A stretch of DNA of 64,000 bases from Sphingomonas paucimobilis NBRC 13935. GTDB lineage: Bacteria > Pseudomonadota > Alphaproteobacteria > Sphingomonadales > Sphingomonadaceae. Below the pieces are notes generated by a model. The model ran no database searches and was not told the DNA's origin. It saw only the letters and a program-made list of their open reading frames with translations. The stretch is from assembly GCF_000739895.2 (NCBI RefSeq), contig NZ_BBJS01000017.1, positions 123,776-187,775 on the forward strand, in the 5' to 3' direction. Position numbers and translations under genes: made by a program. Of this stretch, positions 35,017 through 44,700 are shown piece after piece (positions within the stretch are counted from its first letter, which is position 1; every line of letters starts with the position of its first letter).

Positions 35017-38000
35017 ATGCGCACGCTGACTGCTGCCGAGATTGCCACGCTGGCACCCGATACGGGCACGCCGCATCCCGTGCTGGGCGTGATCGAGACC
35101 GCCGCGGCGCTCGCCGAACGGCTGGCGAAGAACGACATATTGGCGGTCGAGGCGGATGAGACGCGCGCCGCCGCCGTGGCGCGGACCCTCGCCGCGCTGA
35201 TACCGACGGCAAGCGTCTGGATGTGTCCCGGCACCGACGCGCTGCCGGGGGACGAGGCCCCCGCCTCTCCCGCCAATGTCGGCCAGCGCGTGTCGGCACT
35301 GCGCGGCGTGCGGCGCATGCTAGGCGAGGCGAAGCGCCCGCGCATCGCACTGGTCACCACGGGAGAGGCACTCGCGCGCGCCTATCCGCCCCCTGCCGCT
35401 TTCGACGCCGAGCCACCGCAGGTCGCGATCGGCACGCCGTGCGACCTGCCGGCCCTGTTCGAGACGCTGACCGGGCTTGGCTACATCCCCGACGAGCGCG
35501 TCGACGAGCCGGGGGAACTGGCGCTCCGCGGCCGCGTGCTCGACGTGTTTCCCACCGATGCCGACCAGCCGCTGCGCATCGAGGTCGAGGACGACAGAGT
35601 CGTGTCGATCCGCCACTACGATCCCGCCGACCAGCGCACCACCGCCGAGATCGAGCGGCGCGAATTGGGTCGGGTGGCCGAACCGCCGCTGGGCGAGGAT
35701 CGCTGTGCGCTGATCGATCATCTGCCCGACGCGACGATCGTCTTGCCCCCCGCGGCGGACGACCGGCGCCGGCGCCTATTGCTGCTGAGCGGTGATGCCG
35801 CGCGGCGCGGTGCCCGCCGGGCGGCCCGCGAGGTGATCGACGAGACGGCGTGGAGCGCGCTGATCGCGGCGCGACAGGTCGTGACGATCGACCGCGCCGG
35901 CGATCCGCCGCCCCGCTTCGTCGAGCAAGCGGCACCGATGCGCGGCCTCGCCAAGCTGGGCAAGGCGGCGATCGAGGCGGGCGAGCGCGTGGTCCTGATC
36001 GGCAGCGAGCGCGACCTACGCTTCCTCACCCGCCGGGTCGAAAAGGCGCTGGCGACCGAAGCGACCCCGGCCGCCGACTGGTCGGTGGTGCGCAAGCGAT
36101 CGGCGGGGCCGCTGCTGACGCTCGCCGCGCCCGCCGATCGCGGCTTTCGGACGAAGCGCCTGCTCGCCATCGCCGCTGCGGACCTGATCGGCAGCCGTGC
36201 CGACCGATCCGACGGCGTCGTGGCGCATGTCGAGCCCGCGCTGCTGCAATCCGCCGAGATTCGCGTCGGCGACACCGTAATCCATGAGGATCATGGTATC
36301 GGCACCGTCGCGGGGCTGGAACGGCTGGCGCGGGACGATACGACCGCGGGCGGCGACGCGATCAAGCTGACCTATGCGCGCGACGCGGTGCGGCTGGTGC
36401 CCGTAGCTGACGCCGACCGCCTGTGGCGCTATGGCGCGGAGGACGATGCGGTCACGCTCGACACGCTGGACGGCAAGAGCTGGCAGGAGCGGCGTGCCGG
36501 CATCGATGCCGCCATCGCCGAAACCGCGCGCGGGCTGACCGAGCTTGCCCAAGCGCGTGGCGACCGCACCGCGCCGGTGCTTGACCCCGAACCCGCCGCC
36601 TATGAGCGCTTCGCGGCGGGCTTTCCCTTCTCGGAAACGCCCGACCAGCGCGCCGCGATCGAGGCGGTGCGCAGCGACCTGGCCTCCGGACGGCCGATGG
36701 ACCGGCTGGTGATCGGCGATGTCGGCTATGGCAAGACCGAGGTCGCGCTGCGGGCCGCCGCCATCGCCGCGCTGTCGGGCAAGCAGGTGGCGATCGCCGC
36801 GCCGACGACGGTGCTCGCCCGCCAGCATCTCGACAGCTTCACCCAGCGCTTCGCTGACACGGGGATCGCGGTCGCTGGCCTGTCGCGCTTGTCGACCGCT
36901 GCCGAGGCGCGCCGGGTCAAGGCAGGACTGAAGGACGGCAGCATCCAAATCGTCATCGGCACCGGCGCGGTCGCGGGCAAGGGCGTCGCCTACGCCGACC
37001 TGGCGCTGGTCATCGTCGACGAGGAGCAGCGTTTCGGCGCGGCGGACAAGGCGAAGTTACAGGCACTTTCGGCGGGCCATGTGCTCAGCCTGTCGGCGAC
37101 GCCGATCCCGCGCACCTTGCAGGCGGCGCTGGTCGGGCTGCGTCAGTTGTCGGTGATCGCGACGCCCCCGGCCCGCCGCCAGCCGATCCGTACCGCCGTG
37201 TCCGCCTTCGCGCCCGAGATGCTGCGCGCGGCGTTGCTGCGCGAACGCTCACGCGGCGGGCAGAGCTTCGTCGTGGTGCCCCGCATTGCCGACATGGCAC
37301 CCCTCGCCGCGCAGCTGGCTGAGCTGGTCCCCGAACTGGAATTGTTGCAGGCGCATGGCAAGATGCCGGCGGCCGAGATCGACGAGGCGATGGTGCGCTT
37401 CGGTCGCGGCGACGGCGACGTGCTGCTCGCGACCAACATCATCGAGGCAGGACTGGACGTGCCGCGCGCCAACACCATGGCGATCGTCCATGCCGATCGC
37501 TTCGGCCTCGCCCAATTGCACCAGTTGCGTGGGCGGGTCGGGCGCGGGCATCGCCGGGGCCAGGTGCTGTTGTTCACCAAGGGCGAGGACGCCATCGCGC
37601 CCAGGACGCTCAAGCGATTGCGCACGCTGGAGGCATTCGACCGGCTCGGCGCGGGCTTTGCGATCAGCGGCCGCGATCTCGACATGCGCGGCGCGGGCGA
37701 CCTGCTGGGACAGACGCAGGCGGGGCATATGCGGCTGATCGGTGTGGAACTGTATCAGCAACTGCTCGAAGGCGCGCTGCGCACCGCACGGGGCGAGACG
37801 GTGGAGCGCTGGACGCCCGAGCTGTACCTCGGCATCGATGGCTGGCTGCCCGCCGACTGGATCCAGGACGAGGATGTGCGGCTGTCGCTTTATGCGCGGC
37901 TCGCCCGGCTGCGCGATATCGACGATGTCGATGGCTTCGAGGAGGAGTTACGCGACCGGTTCGGCGCGTTGCCGCGCGCGGCGGAGCGGCTGATGACGAT

Positions 38001-38208
38001 CACGCGGGTGCGCGAACTGGCGCGCGGCCACGGTATCGCGCGGATCGACGCCGGCCCCGCCGCGATCGCCCTGACGCCGCGGCCGGACAGCGCGGCGGGT
38101 GAGGCGATTGAGGGGCTGACCGAAAAGAACGGGCGGCTGATCCTGAGCGAACGGATCGAGGATGCGAGCGAGCGGTTGGCGCGTCTGGCAGCGCTGTTGG
38201 AGCATTAA
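35017..38208 (+). CDS. Mfd-like transcription-repair coupling helicase (divergent paralogue)
   Basis: A 1063-residue SF2 ATPase with the Mfd domain order: an N-terminal UvrB-like region (GELALRGRVLDVFP), an RNA-polymerase-interacting CarD-like domain near 415-470 (GDTVIHEDHGIGTVAG), helicase Walker A GDVGYGKTE (about 567-575), Walker B IVDEEQ (668-671), LHQLRGRVGRGH and a C-terminal TRCF domain. It is shorter than usual Mfd (about 1150). It has DEEQ where Mfd normally has DEEH, and GTGAVAG where GTHKLL is expected. This suggests a paralogue rather than the main Mfd; if it were the only copy it would be the coupling factor. The start at 35017 is chosen over 34990 because the homologous part begins there. 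Confidence 0.82.
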   Translation: MRTLTAAEIATLAPDTGTPHPVLGVIETAAALAERLAKNDILAVEADETRAAAVARTLAALIPTASVWMCPGTDALPGDEAPASPANVGQRVSALRGVRRMLGEAKRPRIALVTTGEALARAYPPPAAFDAEPPQVAIGTPCDLPALFETLTGLGYIPDERVDEPGELALRGRVLDVFPTDADQPLRIEVEDDRVVSIRHYDPADQRTTAEIERRELGRVAEPPLGEDRCALIDHLPDATIVLPPAADDRRRRLLLLSGDAARRGARRAAREVIDETAWSALIAARQVVTIDRAGDPPPRFVEQAAPMRGLAKLGKAAIEAGERVVLIGSERDLRFLTRRVEKALATEATPAADWSVVRKRSAGPLLTLAAPADRGFRTKRLLAIAAADLIGSRADRSDGVVAHVEPALLQSAEIRVGDTVIHEDHGIGTVAGLERLARDDTTAGGDAIKLTYARDAVRLVPVADADRLWRYGAEDDAVTLDTLDGKSWQERRAGIDAAIAETARGLTELAQARGDRTAPVLDPEPAAYERFAAGFPFSETPDQRAAIEAVRSDLASGRPMDRLVIGDVGYGKTEVALRAAAIAALSGKQVAIAAPTTVLARQHLDSFTQRFADTGIAVAGLSRLSTAAEARRVKAGLKDGSIQIVIGTGAVAGKGVAYADLALVIVDEEQRFGAADKAKLQALSAGHVLSLSATPIPRTLQAALVGLRQLSVIATPPARRQPIRTAVSAFAPEMLRAALLRERSRGGQSFVVVPRIADMAPLAAQLAELVPELELLQAHGKMPAAEIDEAMVRFGRGDGDVLLATNIIEAGLDVPRANTMAIVHADRFGLAQLHQLRGRVGRGHRRGQVLLFTKGEDAIAPRTLKRLRTLEAFDRLGAGFAISGRDLDMRGAGDLLGQTQAGHMRLIGVELYQQLLEGALRTARGETVERWTPELYLGIDGWLPADWIQDEDVRLSLYARLARLRDIDDVDGFEEELRDRFGALPRAAERLMTITRVRELARGHGIARIDAGPAAIALTPRPDSAAGEAIEGLTEKNGRLILSERIEDASERLARLAALLEH

Positions 38209-38210
38209 GG

Positions 38211-38407
38211 CGGACGGCGTCCTGCGCCGGAACGATCGCCGGAACGATCACAGGGAAGTCCTGCCGCGGGTCGACTATATCCTGACGCAGCTTGGACAGA
38301 GCTTCGCCCGGGCGCTCGAGCCGCTATGCCAGTGGGGCACCGAGAACATGGCGGAAATGCAGAAGCTCTTCGCCGGTCGAGATGGCTGGGGACGCGGGCG
38401 TGGTTGA
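38211..38407 (+). pseudogene. C-terminal fragment of an HxlR-family regulator
   Basis: Directly after the helicase stop, the frame ADGVLRR, then EVLPRVDYILTQLGQSFA and LEPLCQWGTENMAEMQKLF matches the wing and last helix of HxlR-type winged-helix regulators (usual form VPPRVEYxLTxLGxSL). The first half of the protein, including the recognition helix, is absent. A small direct duplication (CGGAACGATC twice at 38229-38250) lies in the fragment. Non-functional relic. Confidence 0.55.
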
Positions 38408-38761
38408 CTGCCAAGCTGCTGGTTCTGAATTTATGTATGTCTTGCGGACCGTCGCTGGGTAATCCAACCCATTTCAGCCATTCAGGTGGACAAAAGCGTC
38501 AGCCGAAACCGGCCTTTCATTCACGTCGCTAGGCGGATCGCTCTGACGGTGTCTAAACGGCGCTCGGAGTGACCGAGATCGGAAACCTTCCCGGCATGCT
38601 ACTATCAACAGTTCCGCAAGCGTTGCGGTTCCTCGTTAAGCGGCCAGTTGTCCCAAAAACGAAGGTTGAACGAGATAGTTCGGACAACATTCATCGTCTC
38701 AAAGTGGCTGTAGAGCCTGAATAGATCGCATTACACGGAGCGACAGCGCGATGAACTTTTG
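38408..38761. other. intergenic region without recognised content
   Basis: About 350 bp between the HxlR fragment and the kinase stop codon. I see no gene, tRNA or strong hairpin; the base composition is slightly lower in GC than its surroundings, as expected of decayed sequence. Confidence 0.5.
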
Positions 38762-39817
38762 TCAGTCTGACTTTACCGGCAGGAGAATGCGGAACAGCGA
38801 TTGCTTGGCGACCCTTTGATAAATGGCATCGCCACCATGCGCTCGGGCGATGGCTTGAACGACGGAAAGGCCGAGTCCCGATCCGCCGGGATTTCCTGTA
38901 CCGCGTACGAACTGGCGAAAAGCGCTTTTCTCAAACTCGGGTGGCAACCCCGGCCCCTTGTCTGCCACGGTGATGACCGCCTCATTTTTCGTGAATTCGA
39001 CTGCGATCCCCAAGGTACAAGGCGACGCATGGCGACGGGCATTATCAACGAGTGCGATCACCGCCTGTCGGATGCGTGCCGCATCGGCCCGCACGGCCCC
39101 GGTCTCCAACGTCATCTCCAGTTCGAAACCCGCTGGCGACAGCATGGATGACAGGATCGGCCGCATGTCGTCCATCTCGGCAGCAAGATCGACATTCGCC
39201 ATCTCCAGCTCCAGTCGCCCGCTCTCGGCCAGGCTGACGCTGCGCAAATCCTCGACCAACCGGGTCAGACCCTCGACCTGTTTCACCAGGCCGACGACCA
39301 GTTCGTCGTCGAGCGGAAAGACGCCGTCCTTGGCGCCCTGGAGCCGCCCCCGCAGGATGGTCAGGGGGGTCCGCAGCTCATGGGCGATCTGCGCGTTCCA
39401 AAGCTTCACATCGTCCGACATACGTTGCAGGCGGTCGGCCATCGCGTTGAAATCAGCGATCAAAACGGCCGCCTCGCCATGCGCGCCGCGTACCGGCGCG
39501 ATACGTGTCGTCAGATCGCCCTCGGCGATTTGACGGGCCGCCGCTCCCACCGCTCCAAGCGGATGTACGATCCACCGTGCCAGCCGCACCGCGACCGCCA
39601 GCGCCAGCGCCACCCCGATCACGCACGCCGCCAATGTGATGCCAACATCCAACCCGGTCGTATCCGCCACACCCGGCGGCAACGGGGCGACAAGGCGCAG
39701 GCGCTCCAGCACAGCATAGACGATATAGAAGGCCGCTGTGCTGACCACGACCGCCACGAAGGCGAGCGCCGCCATCGCGACCGACAATTGCCGGGTCAGA
39801 CTGATCCGGTTCTTCAT
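38762..39817 (-). CDS. sensor histidine kinase of the efflux-linked two-component system
   Basis: A 351-residue membrane kinase. Two transmembrane helices (about 10-35 and 60-90) bound a short periplasmic loop. A HAMP domain (VRLARWIVHPLGAVGAAARQ), HisKA with His146 in QIAHELRTPLTI, and a HATPase with N-box ALVDNARRHA, DKGPGLP and GGSGLGLSVV follow. The layout and short loop resemble BaeS. Its ATG at 39817 overlaps the regulator stop as ATGA; an in-frame ATG at 39829 is the alternative. Upstream frame to 40939 is antisense to other genes and not coding. It likely senses envelope stress or efflux substrates. Confidence 0.9.
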   Translation of the reverse strand: MKNRISLTRQLSVAMAALAFVAVVVSTAAFYIVYAVLERLRLVAPLPPGVADTTGLDVGITLAACVIGVALALAVAVRLARWIVHPLGAVGAAARQIAEGDLTTRIAPVRGAHGEAAVLIADFNAMADRLQRMSDDVKLWNAQIAHELRTPLTILRGRLQGAKDGVFPLDDELVVGLVKQVEGLTRLVEDLRSVSLAESGRLELEMANVDLAAEMDDMRPILSSMLSPAGFELEMTLETGAVRADAARIRQAVIALVDNARRHASPCTLGIAVEFTKNEAVITVADKGPGLPPEFEKSAFRQFVRGTGNPGGSGLGLSVVQAIARAHGGDAIYQRVAKQSLFRILLPVKSD

Positions 39818-40491
39818 CCACGCGACCATAGCCGGTATCCGACGCCGCGCACCCCCTCGGGCATGTCCGGAACCCCTGCCTGTTCGAGCTTGCGGCGCAG
39901 TTTGCTCACATGGCTGTCGACTGTTCGGTCGAGTGCATCCGATCCCGGCAGACAGGCGTCGAGCAGCTCGCTGCGGCTGAACACCCGGCTCGGTGTACGC
40001 GCCATATGAGCGAGCAGGCGGAATTCGGTCAGGGTCAGCGCCACCTCGCCGCGTTCCGTACGGACCATATGCGCGGTCGTGTCGATCTCGACCGGGCCAA
40101 CCCGCAGCACGCCGTTCGCGCCCTCGCCGCCCGTCCGGCGCAGCACCGCCTTGACTCGCGCGACCACCTCGACCGGGTTGAACGGCTTGACGACATAATC
40201 GTCGGCCCCGATGCGCAGCGCCTGGAGCTTGTCGATGTCTTGGTCCAGCGCGGTGGTGACGACCACCGGCGTATGGCCCCGCCGCCGCACTTCGGACAAT
40301 ACCCCCCAGCCGTCGATCAGCGGCATCGAGATGTCGAGCAGCAGGATATCCGGCTTCAGCGCAAGATGCAGGTCGAGCGCGGTACGGCCGTCGCCGGCAT
40401 GGACGGTCCGGAACCCCTCGCGTTCCAGATAGGCGCGGATGATCTCGGCGATGTCGCGGTCGTCCTCGGCGATCAGCGCGAGCGGGTTCAT
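39814..40491 (-). CDS. OmpR-family response regulator of the efflux-linked two-component system
   Basis: A 225-residue regulator. The receiver has the acidic pocket AEDD at 9-12, phospho-Asp53 in LLLDISMPL, Thr in VTTALD and Lys in VVKPFNP. The C-terminal winged helix is OmpR/PhoB-type (LTEFRLLAHMARTPSRVFSR and VDSHVSKLRRKL). It is the first gene of a regulator-kinase operon, divergent by 125 bp from the RND efflux genes, which it probably controls through the three direct repeats at 40555-40587. BaeR-like overall. Confidence 0.93.
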   Translation of the reverse strand: MNPLALIAEDDRDIAEIIRAYLEREGFRTVHAGDGRTALDLHLALKPDILLLDISMPLIDGWGVLSEVRRRGHTPVVVTTALDQDIDKLQALRIGADDYVVKPFNPVEVVARVKAVLRRTGGEGANGVLRVGPVEIDTTAHMVRTERGEVALTLTEFRLLAHMARTPSRVFSRSELLDACLPGSDALDRTVDSHVSKLRRKLEQAGVPDMPEGVRGVGYRLWSRG

Positions 40492-40554
40492 ACGGCGGAT
40501 CCACTGGGCATGACGCCGTTCCTATCAGCGTGACCCGGCACGCCGCCAGCCCGG

Positions 40555-40587
40555 CTCCACACAGTCTCCACACAATATCGACACATG
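40555..40587. promoter_or_regulatory. three 11-bp direct repeats, candidate response-regulator box
   Basis: CTCCACACAGT, CTCCACACAAT and ATCGACACATG lie head to tail at exactly 11-bp spacing. The first two match at 9 of 9 leading bases and the third at 7 of 9. Tandem direct repeats one helical turn apart are how OmpR/PhoB-type dimers bind. The box lies 30 bp before the efflux adaptor start and 64 bp from the regulator start, so it may control both directions. Confidence 0.6.
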
Positions 40588-40616
40588 CGCAACGGCCCGC
40601 GCGGATAGGCGACGGC

Positions 40617-41750
40617 ATGATGAGTCGATCTCTCGTGAACCGCACACTGCCAGCCCTGCCGATTATTCTGATGATGGCGGCCTCGCTCAGCAGTTGTTCC
40701 GCCGAAGCGCCCGCCGCCCCGGCGGATCCGGTGACGGTGCTCACCATGCGTGTCGCACCGACCGAGGTCACCGCTGCCGACGAACTGCCGGGGCGTGTCG
40801 TGGCGTTCCGAACCGCCGAGATTCGCCCCCAGGTGGGCGGCATCGTCCAGCGCCGATTGTTCGAACAGGGCGCGGCGGTGCGCGCCGGGCAGATGCTGTT
40901 CCAGATCAGCCCCGCCCCCTTCCGCGCCGATGCTGACACCGCGCAGGCAACCGTGCAAAAGGCCGGCGCCGCCTATGCCCGCGCCCGCGCACAGGCCGAC
41001 CGGCTGAAGCCGCTGGTCGCCGCCGATGCGATCAGCCGTCAAAGCTATGACGACGCGGTCGCCGCACGCGAGCAGGCTGCCGCCGAACTGGCCGAAGCGC
41101 GCGCCAACTTGCGGCGCCGCCGGATCGACCTGGGCTTCTCGCGTGTGACCGCACCGATCACCGGGCGGATCGGACCGGCGAATGTGACCGAGGGGGCGTT
41201 GGTGACGGCGGCCGACGCCACGCCGCTGGCGACGATCCAGCAGATCGACCGGGTCTATGTCGATGTCCGCCAGCCCGCCGAACGCTATGCCGAATTGCGC
41301 GCGCAGGGTGCGGCGGCGGGGCCGGTCGAGATTTTCAGCGCCTCGGGGCGGAGCCATCCGGTGCAGGGACATATCCTGTTTTCGGGGATCGCGGTCGATC
41401 CAGGCACGGGCGATGCGCTGGTGCGGGTCGAGGTGCCCAATCCCGGCGAACGGCTGCTGCCCGGCATGTTCGTCCGCGCCCGTCTGCCCCGTGCGAGGAT
41501 GCCCGCTGCGCTGACCGTACCGCAACAGGCCGTGACCCGCGCGGGCGACGGCTCACCCCAGGTCAGCGTGGTCGGCGGGCAAGACCGGGTGCATATCCGC
41601 CGCGTCACGCTCGGTCCGCTCGTCGGTGGCCGCTATGTCATCCAGTCGGGACTGCGCGCTGGCGAAACCGTGATCGTCGAAGGGCAGGACCGCGTTCAGT
41701 CCGGCACGCCGGTCAACCAGCGCCCCTGGCATGGCGGCGCGGCGGGCTGA
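40617..41750 (+). CDS. RND efflux periplasmic adaptor (membrane fusion lipoprotein)
   Basis: A 377-residue adaptor of the AcrA/MexA type. The signal sequence ends in a lipobox, SLSSC, so it is probably lipid-anchored to the inner membrane. The lipoyl halves flank an alpha-hairpin: AEIRPQVGGIVQRRLFEQGAAVRAGQ and RVTAPITGRIG are the classic paired motifs. The barrel and membrane-proximal domains follow (PQVSVVGGQDRV, LRAGETVIVEGQDRVQSG). The ATG at 40617 is used; 40620 is equivalent. It is the first gene of the adaptor-pump-outer-membrane-factor operon; the pump starts 3 bp after its stop. Confidence 0.93.
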   Translation: MMSRSLVNRTLPALPIILMMAASLSSCSAEAPAAPADPVTVLTMRVAPTEVTAADELPGRVVAFRTAEIRPQVGGIVQRRLFEQGAAVRAGQMLFQISPAPFRADADTAQATVQKAGAAYARARAQADRLKPLVAADAISRQSYDDAVAAREQAAAELAEARANLRRRRIDLGFSRVTAPITGRIGPANVTEGALVTAADATPLATIQQIDRVYVDVRQPAERYAELRAQGAAAGPVEIFSASGRSHPVQGHILFSGIAVDPGTGDALVRVEVPNPGERLLPGMFVRARLPRARMPAALTVPQQAVTRAGDGSPQVSVVGGQDRVHIRRVTLGPLVGGRYVIQSGLRAGETVIVEGQDRVQSGTPVNQRPWHGGAAG

Positions 41751-41753
41751 GCC

Positions 41754-44700
41754 ATGGCGCAATTCTTCATCAACCGCCCCATCTTCGCCTGGGTGATCGC
41801 CATCGCGATCGTCCTGATGGGCATCATCGCGATCCCGCAAATGCCGGTCGCGCGCTTCCCCAGCGTCGCGCCGCCTACCGTCAGCATCTACGCCAGCTAT
41901 CCCGGTGCCACGCCGCAGACGCTGAACGACAGCGTCGTCTCGCTGGTGCAGCGCGAACTGTCGAGCGTGAAGAACCTGCTCTATTTCGAGAGTTCGGCCG
42001 ACACCTCGGGCTCGGCGACGATCACCGCGACCTTTCGCCCGGGTACCAACCCGGAGATGGCGCAGGTCGATGTGCAGAACCGGCTGAAGACGATCGAGCC
42101 GCGCCTGCCACAGGTCGTGCGCCAGACCGGCGTCACGGTCGAGTCCGCCTCCTCGGGCTTTCTGATGATCGTCAGCCTGTTGTCCGATGGGCGGCAGGAC
42201 GAGGTCGAACTGTCCGATTACATGTCCCGCACCATCGTCGACGAGCTGAAGCGCATCCCCGGCGTCGGGCGCGTCCAGAACTTCTCGGCCGAGCGTGCGA
42301 TGCGCATCTGGATCGATCCGGCCAAGCTGGCGGGATACGGCCTGACCGCCACCGACGTGACGGCCGCGATCGCCGAGCAGAATGTTCAGATCGCCCCCGG
42401 TTCCCTGGGGGCCGAGCCGACCGCGGGTGGCCAGCGCGTCCTGGTCCCGCTGACCGCCGATGGACAGCTCAAGACGCCCGAGGATTTCGCCGCCATCATC
42501 CTGAAGGCCAATACCGACGGATCGAGTGTCACGCTGGACAAGGTCGCGCGGATCGAACTGGGGCGGCAGAGCTTCGGCAACGACACGCGCGAGAATGGCA
42601 AGTTCGCCGCCTCGGTCGGCATCCAGCTAACCCCCGGCGCCAATGCCGTCGCCGCGTCGAAAGCCGTGCGTGCGCGCATGACCGAGCTCGCCCATTCGCT
42701 GCCGCCGGGCATGAGCTGGTCCGCGCCGTTCGACACCGCCCCGTTCGTCCGCATTTCGATCGAGAAGGTGCTGCACACGCTGGCCGAGGCGATGCTGCTT
42801 GTCTTCCTCGTGATGTACCTGTTCCTGCAAAAGGTCCGCTACACGTTGATCCCCGCCATCGTCGCGCCGATCGCGCTGCTCGGCACGATCGCGGTCATGC
42901 TGGCGACGGGCTATTCGATCAACGTGCTGACCATGTTCGGTATGGTGCTGGCGATCGGCATCATCGTCGATGACGCGATCGTCGTCGTCGAGAATGTCGA
43001 ACGGCTGATGCACGAGGAGAAGCTGTCGCCCGCCGACGCCACGCGCAAGGCGATGCAGGAGATCACGCCCGCGATCATCGGCATCACCTTGGTCCTGTCG
43101 GCGGTGTTCATCCCCATGGCGCTGGCGGCCGGGTCGGTCGGCACCATCTATCGCCAATTCTCGATGGCGATGGCGGTATCGATCCTGTTCTCCGCCTTCC
43201 TCGCGCTCACCCTGACCCCCGCGCTGTGTGCGACCCTGCTCAAGCCGCTGGACGAGGGGCAGCCCAAGAACCGCTTCTTCACCTGGATCGATCACCAGTT
43301 CGACCGGGCGACACGCGGCTATCAGGGCTGGGTCGCAACGCTTCTGAAGGCGAGCGGGCGGATGATGCTGGTCTTCGCCGCGATCGTCGGGATGCTCGCC
43401 ATCGCCTTCGTCAACCTGCCGTCATCCTTCATGCCGGAGGAGGATCAGGGCTATTTCATGACCAGCTTCCAGCTACCCGCCGATGCCACCGCCGCCCGCA
43501 CGCTGGCGGCCGTCAAGGCCCTCGAGAAGCATATGACGACCCGCCCCGGTGTCGATACGACGGAATCGATCCTGGGCTTCGGCTTCTCCGGGTCCGGCCC
43601 CAATGCGGCGATGGTCTATACGATTCTGAAAGACTGGAAGGATCGCGGCGGCACCAATGTCGCCAAGGAAGTCGCCGCCGCCGATGCCGCAATGGCCAGG
43701 GACGTCCATGAGGGTCAGGTGATGAACGTCATGCCGCCCGCGATCGACGAACTGGGCACCTCGTCGGGCTTCGCGCTCCGGCTGGAGGACCGGGCGGGCA
43801 AGGGACGCCATGCGCTGTTCACCGCGCGCGACATGCTGGTCGCCTATGCGCAGCGCAGCGCCAAGCTGACCGGCGTCTATGCCGAGGGCCTCCCCTCCGG
43901 CACCAGCGTGCGGCTGGACATCGACCGGGTGAAGGCGCGCGCGCTCGGCGTGTCGTTCACCGCGATCAGCGACATGATCGGCACGGCGCTGGGCAGCAGT
44001 TACGTCAACGACTTCCCCAACAGGGGGCGGTTGCAACAGGTGATCGTGCAGGCCGAGCCGGCGCACCGCATGAACCTGGACGATGTGATGAAACTGCGCG
44101 TGAAGAACACAGGCGGAGGCACGGTGGCACTGGCCGAACTGGTGACGCCGGTGTGGAGCAACAGCCCGCTTCAGCTATCGACCTATAATGGTTATCCATC
44201 GGTCAGCATCACCGGCAGCGCCGCGCCCGGCGTTTCGAGCGGCGAGGCGATGCGCGAGATGGAACGGCTGGCCGCCGAACTGCCGCCCGGCTTCGGCATC
44301 GAATGGACCGGCCAGTCGCGGCAGGAGCGCGAGGCGGGGGCGCAGGCGCCGATGCTGCTGGCGCTGTCGATGCTGGTCGTGTTCCTGGTGCTGGCCGCGC
44401 TTTACGAAAGCTGGTCGATCCCGATGGCAGTCATGCTGGTCGTGCCACTGGGACTGATCGGCGCGGTGTCGGCCGTGATGCTGCGCGGCATGTCGAACGA
44501 CATCTTTTTCAAGGTCGGCCTCATCACCATCATCGGACTCAGCGCCAAGAATGCGATCCTGATCGTCGAATTCGCCAAGCAATATCGTGAGGCGGGAAGA
44601 AGCTTGATCGACGCGGCCATCGCCGCCGCCCGCGTGCGCCTTCGCCCGATCGTGATGACCAGCCTGGCGTTCACGCTGGGCGTTGTACCGCTGATGCTGG

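Noticed and set aside
38762..40939. 725-codon minus-strand frame reading into the kinase
   Set aside because: Only the part from about 39829 is kinase; upstream of that it overlaps the response regulator and adaptor genes in the wrong frame.
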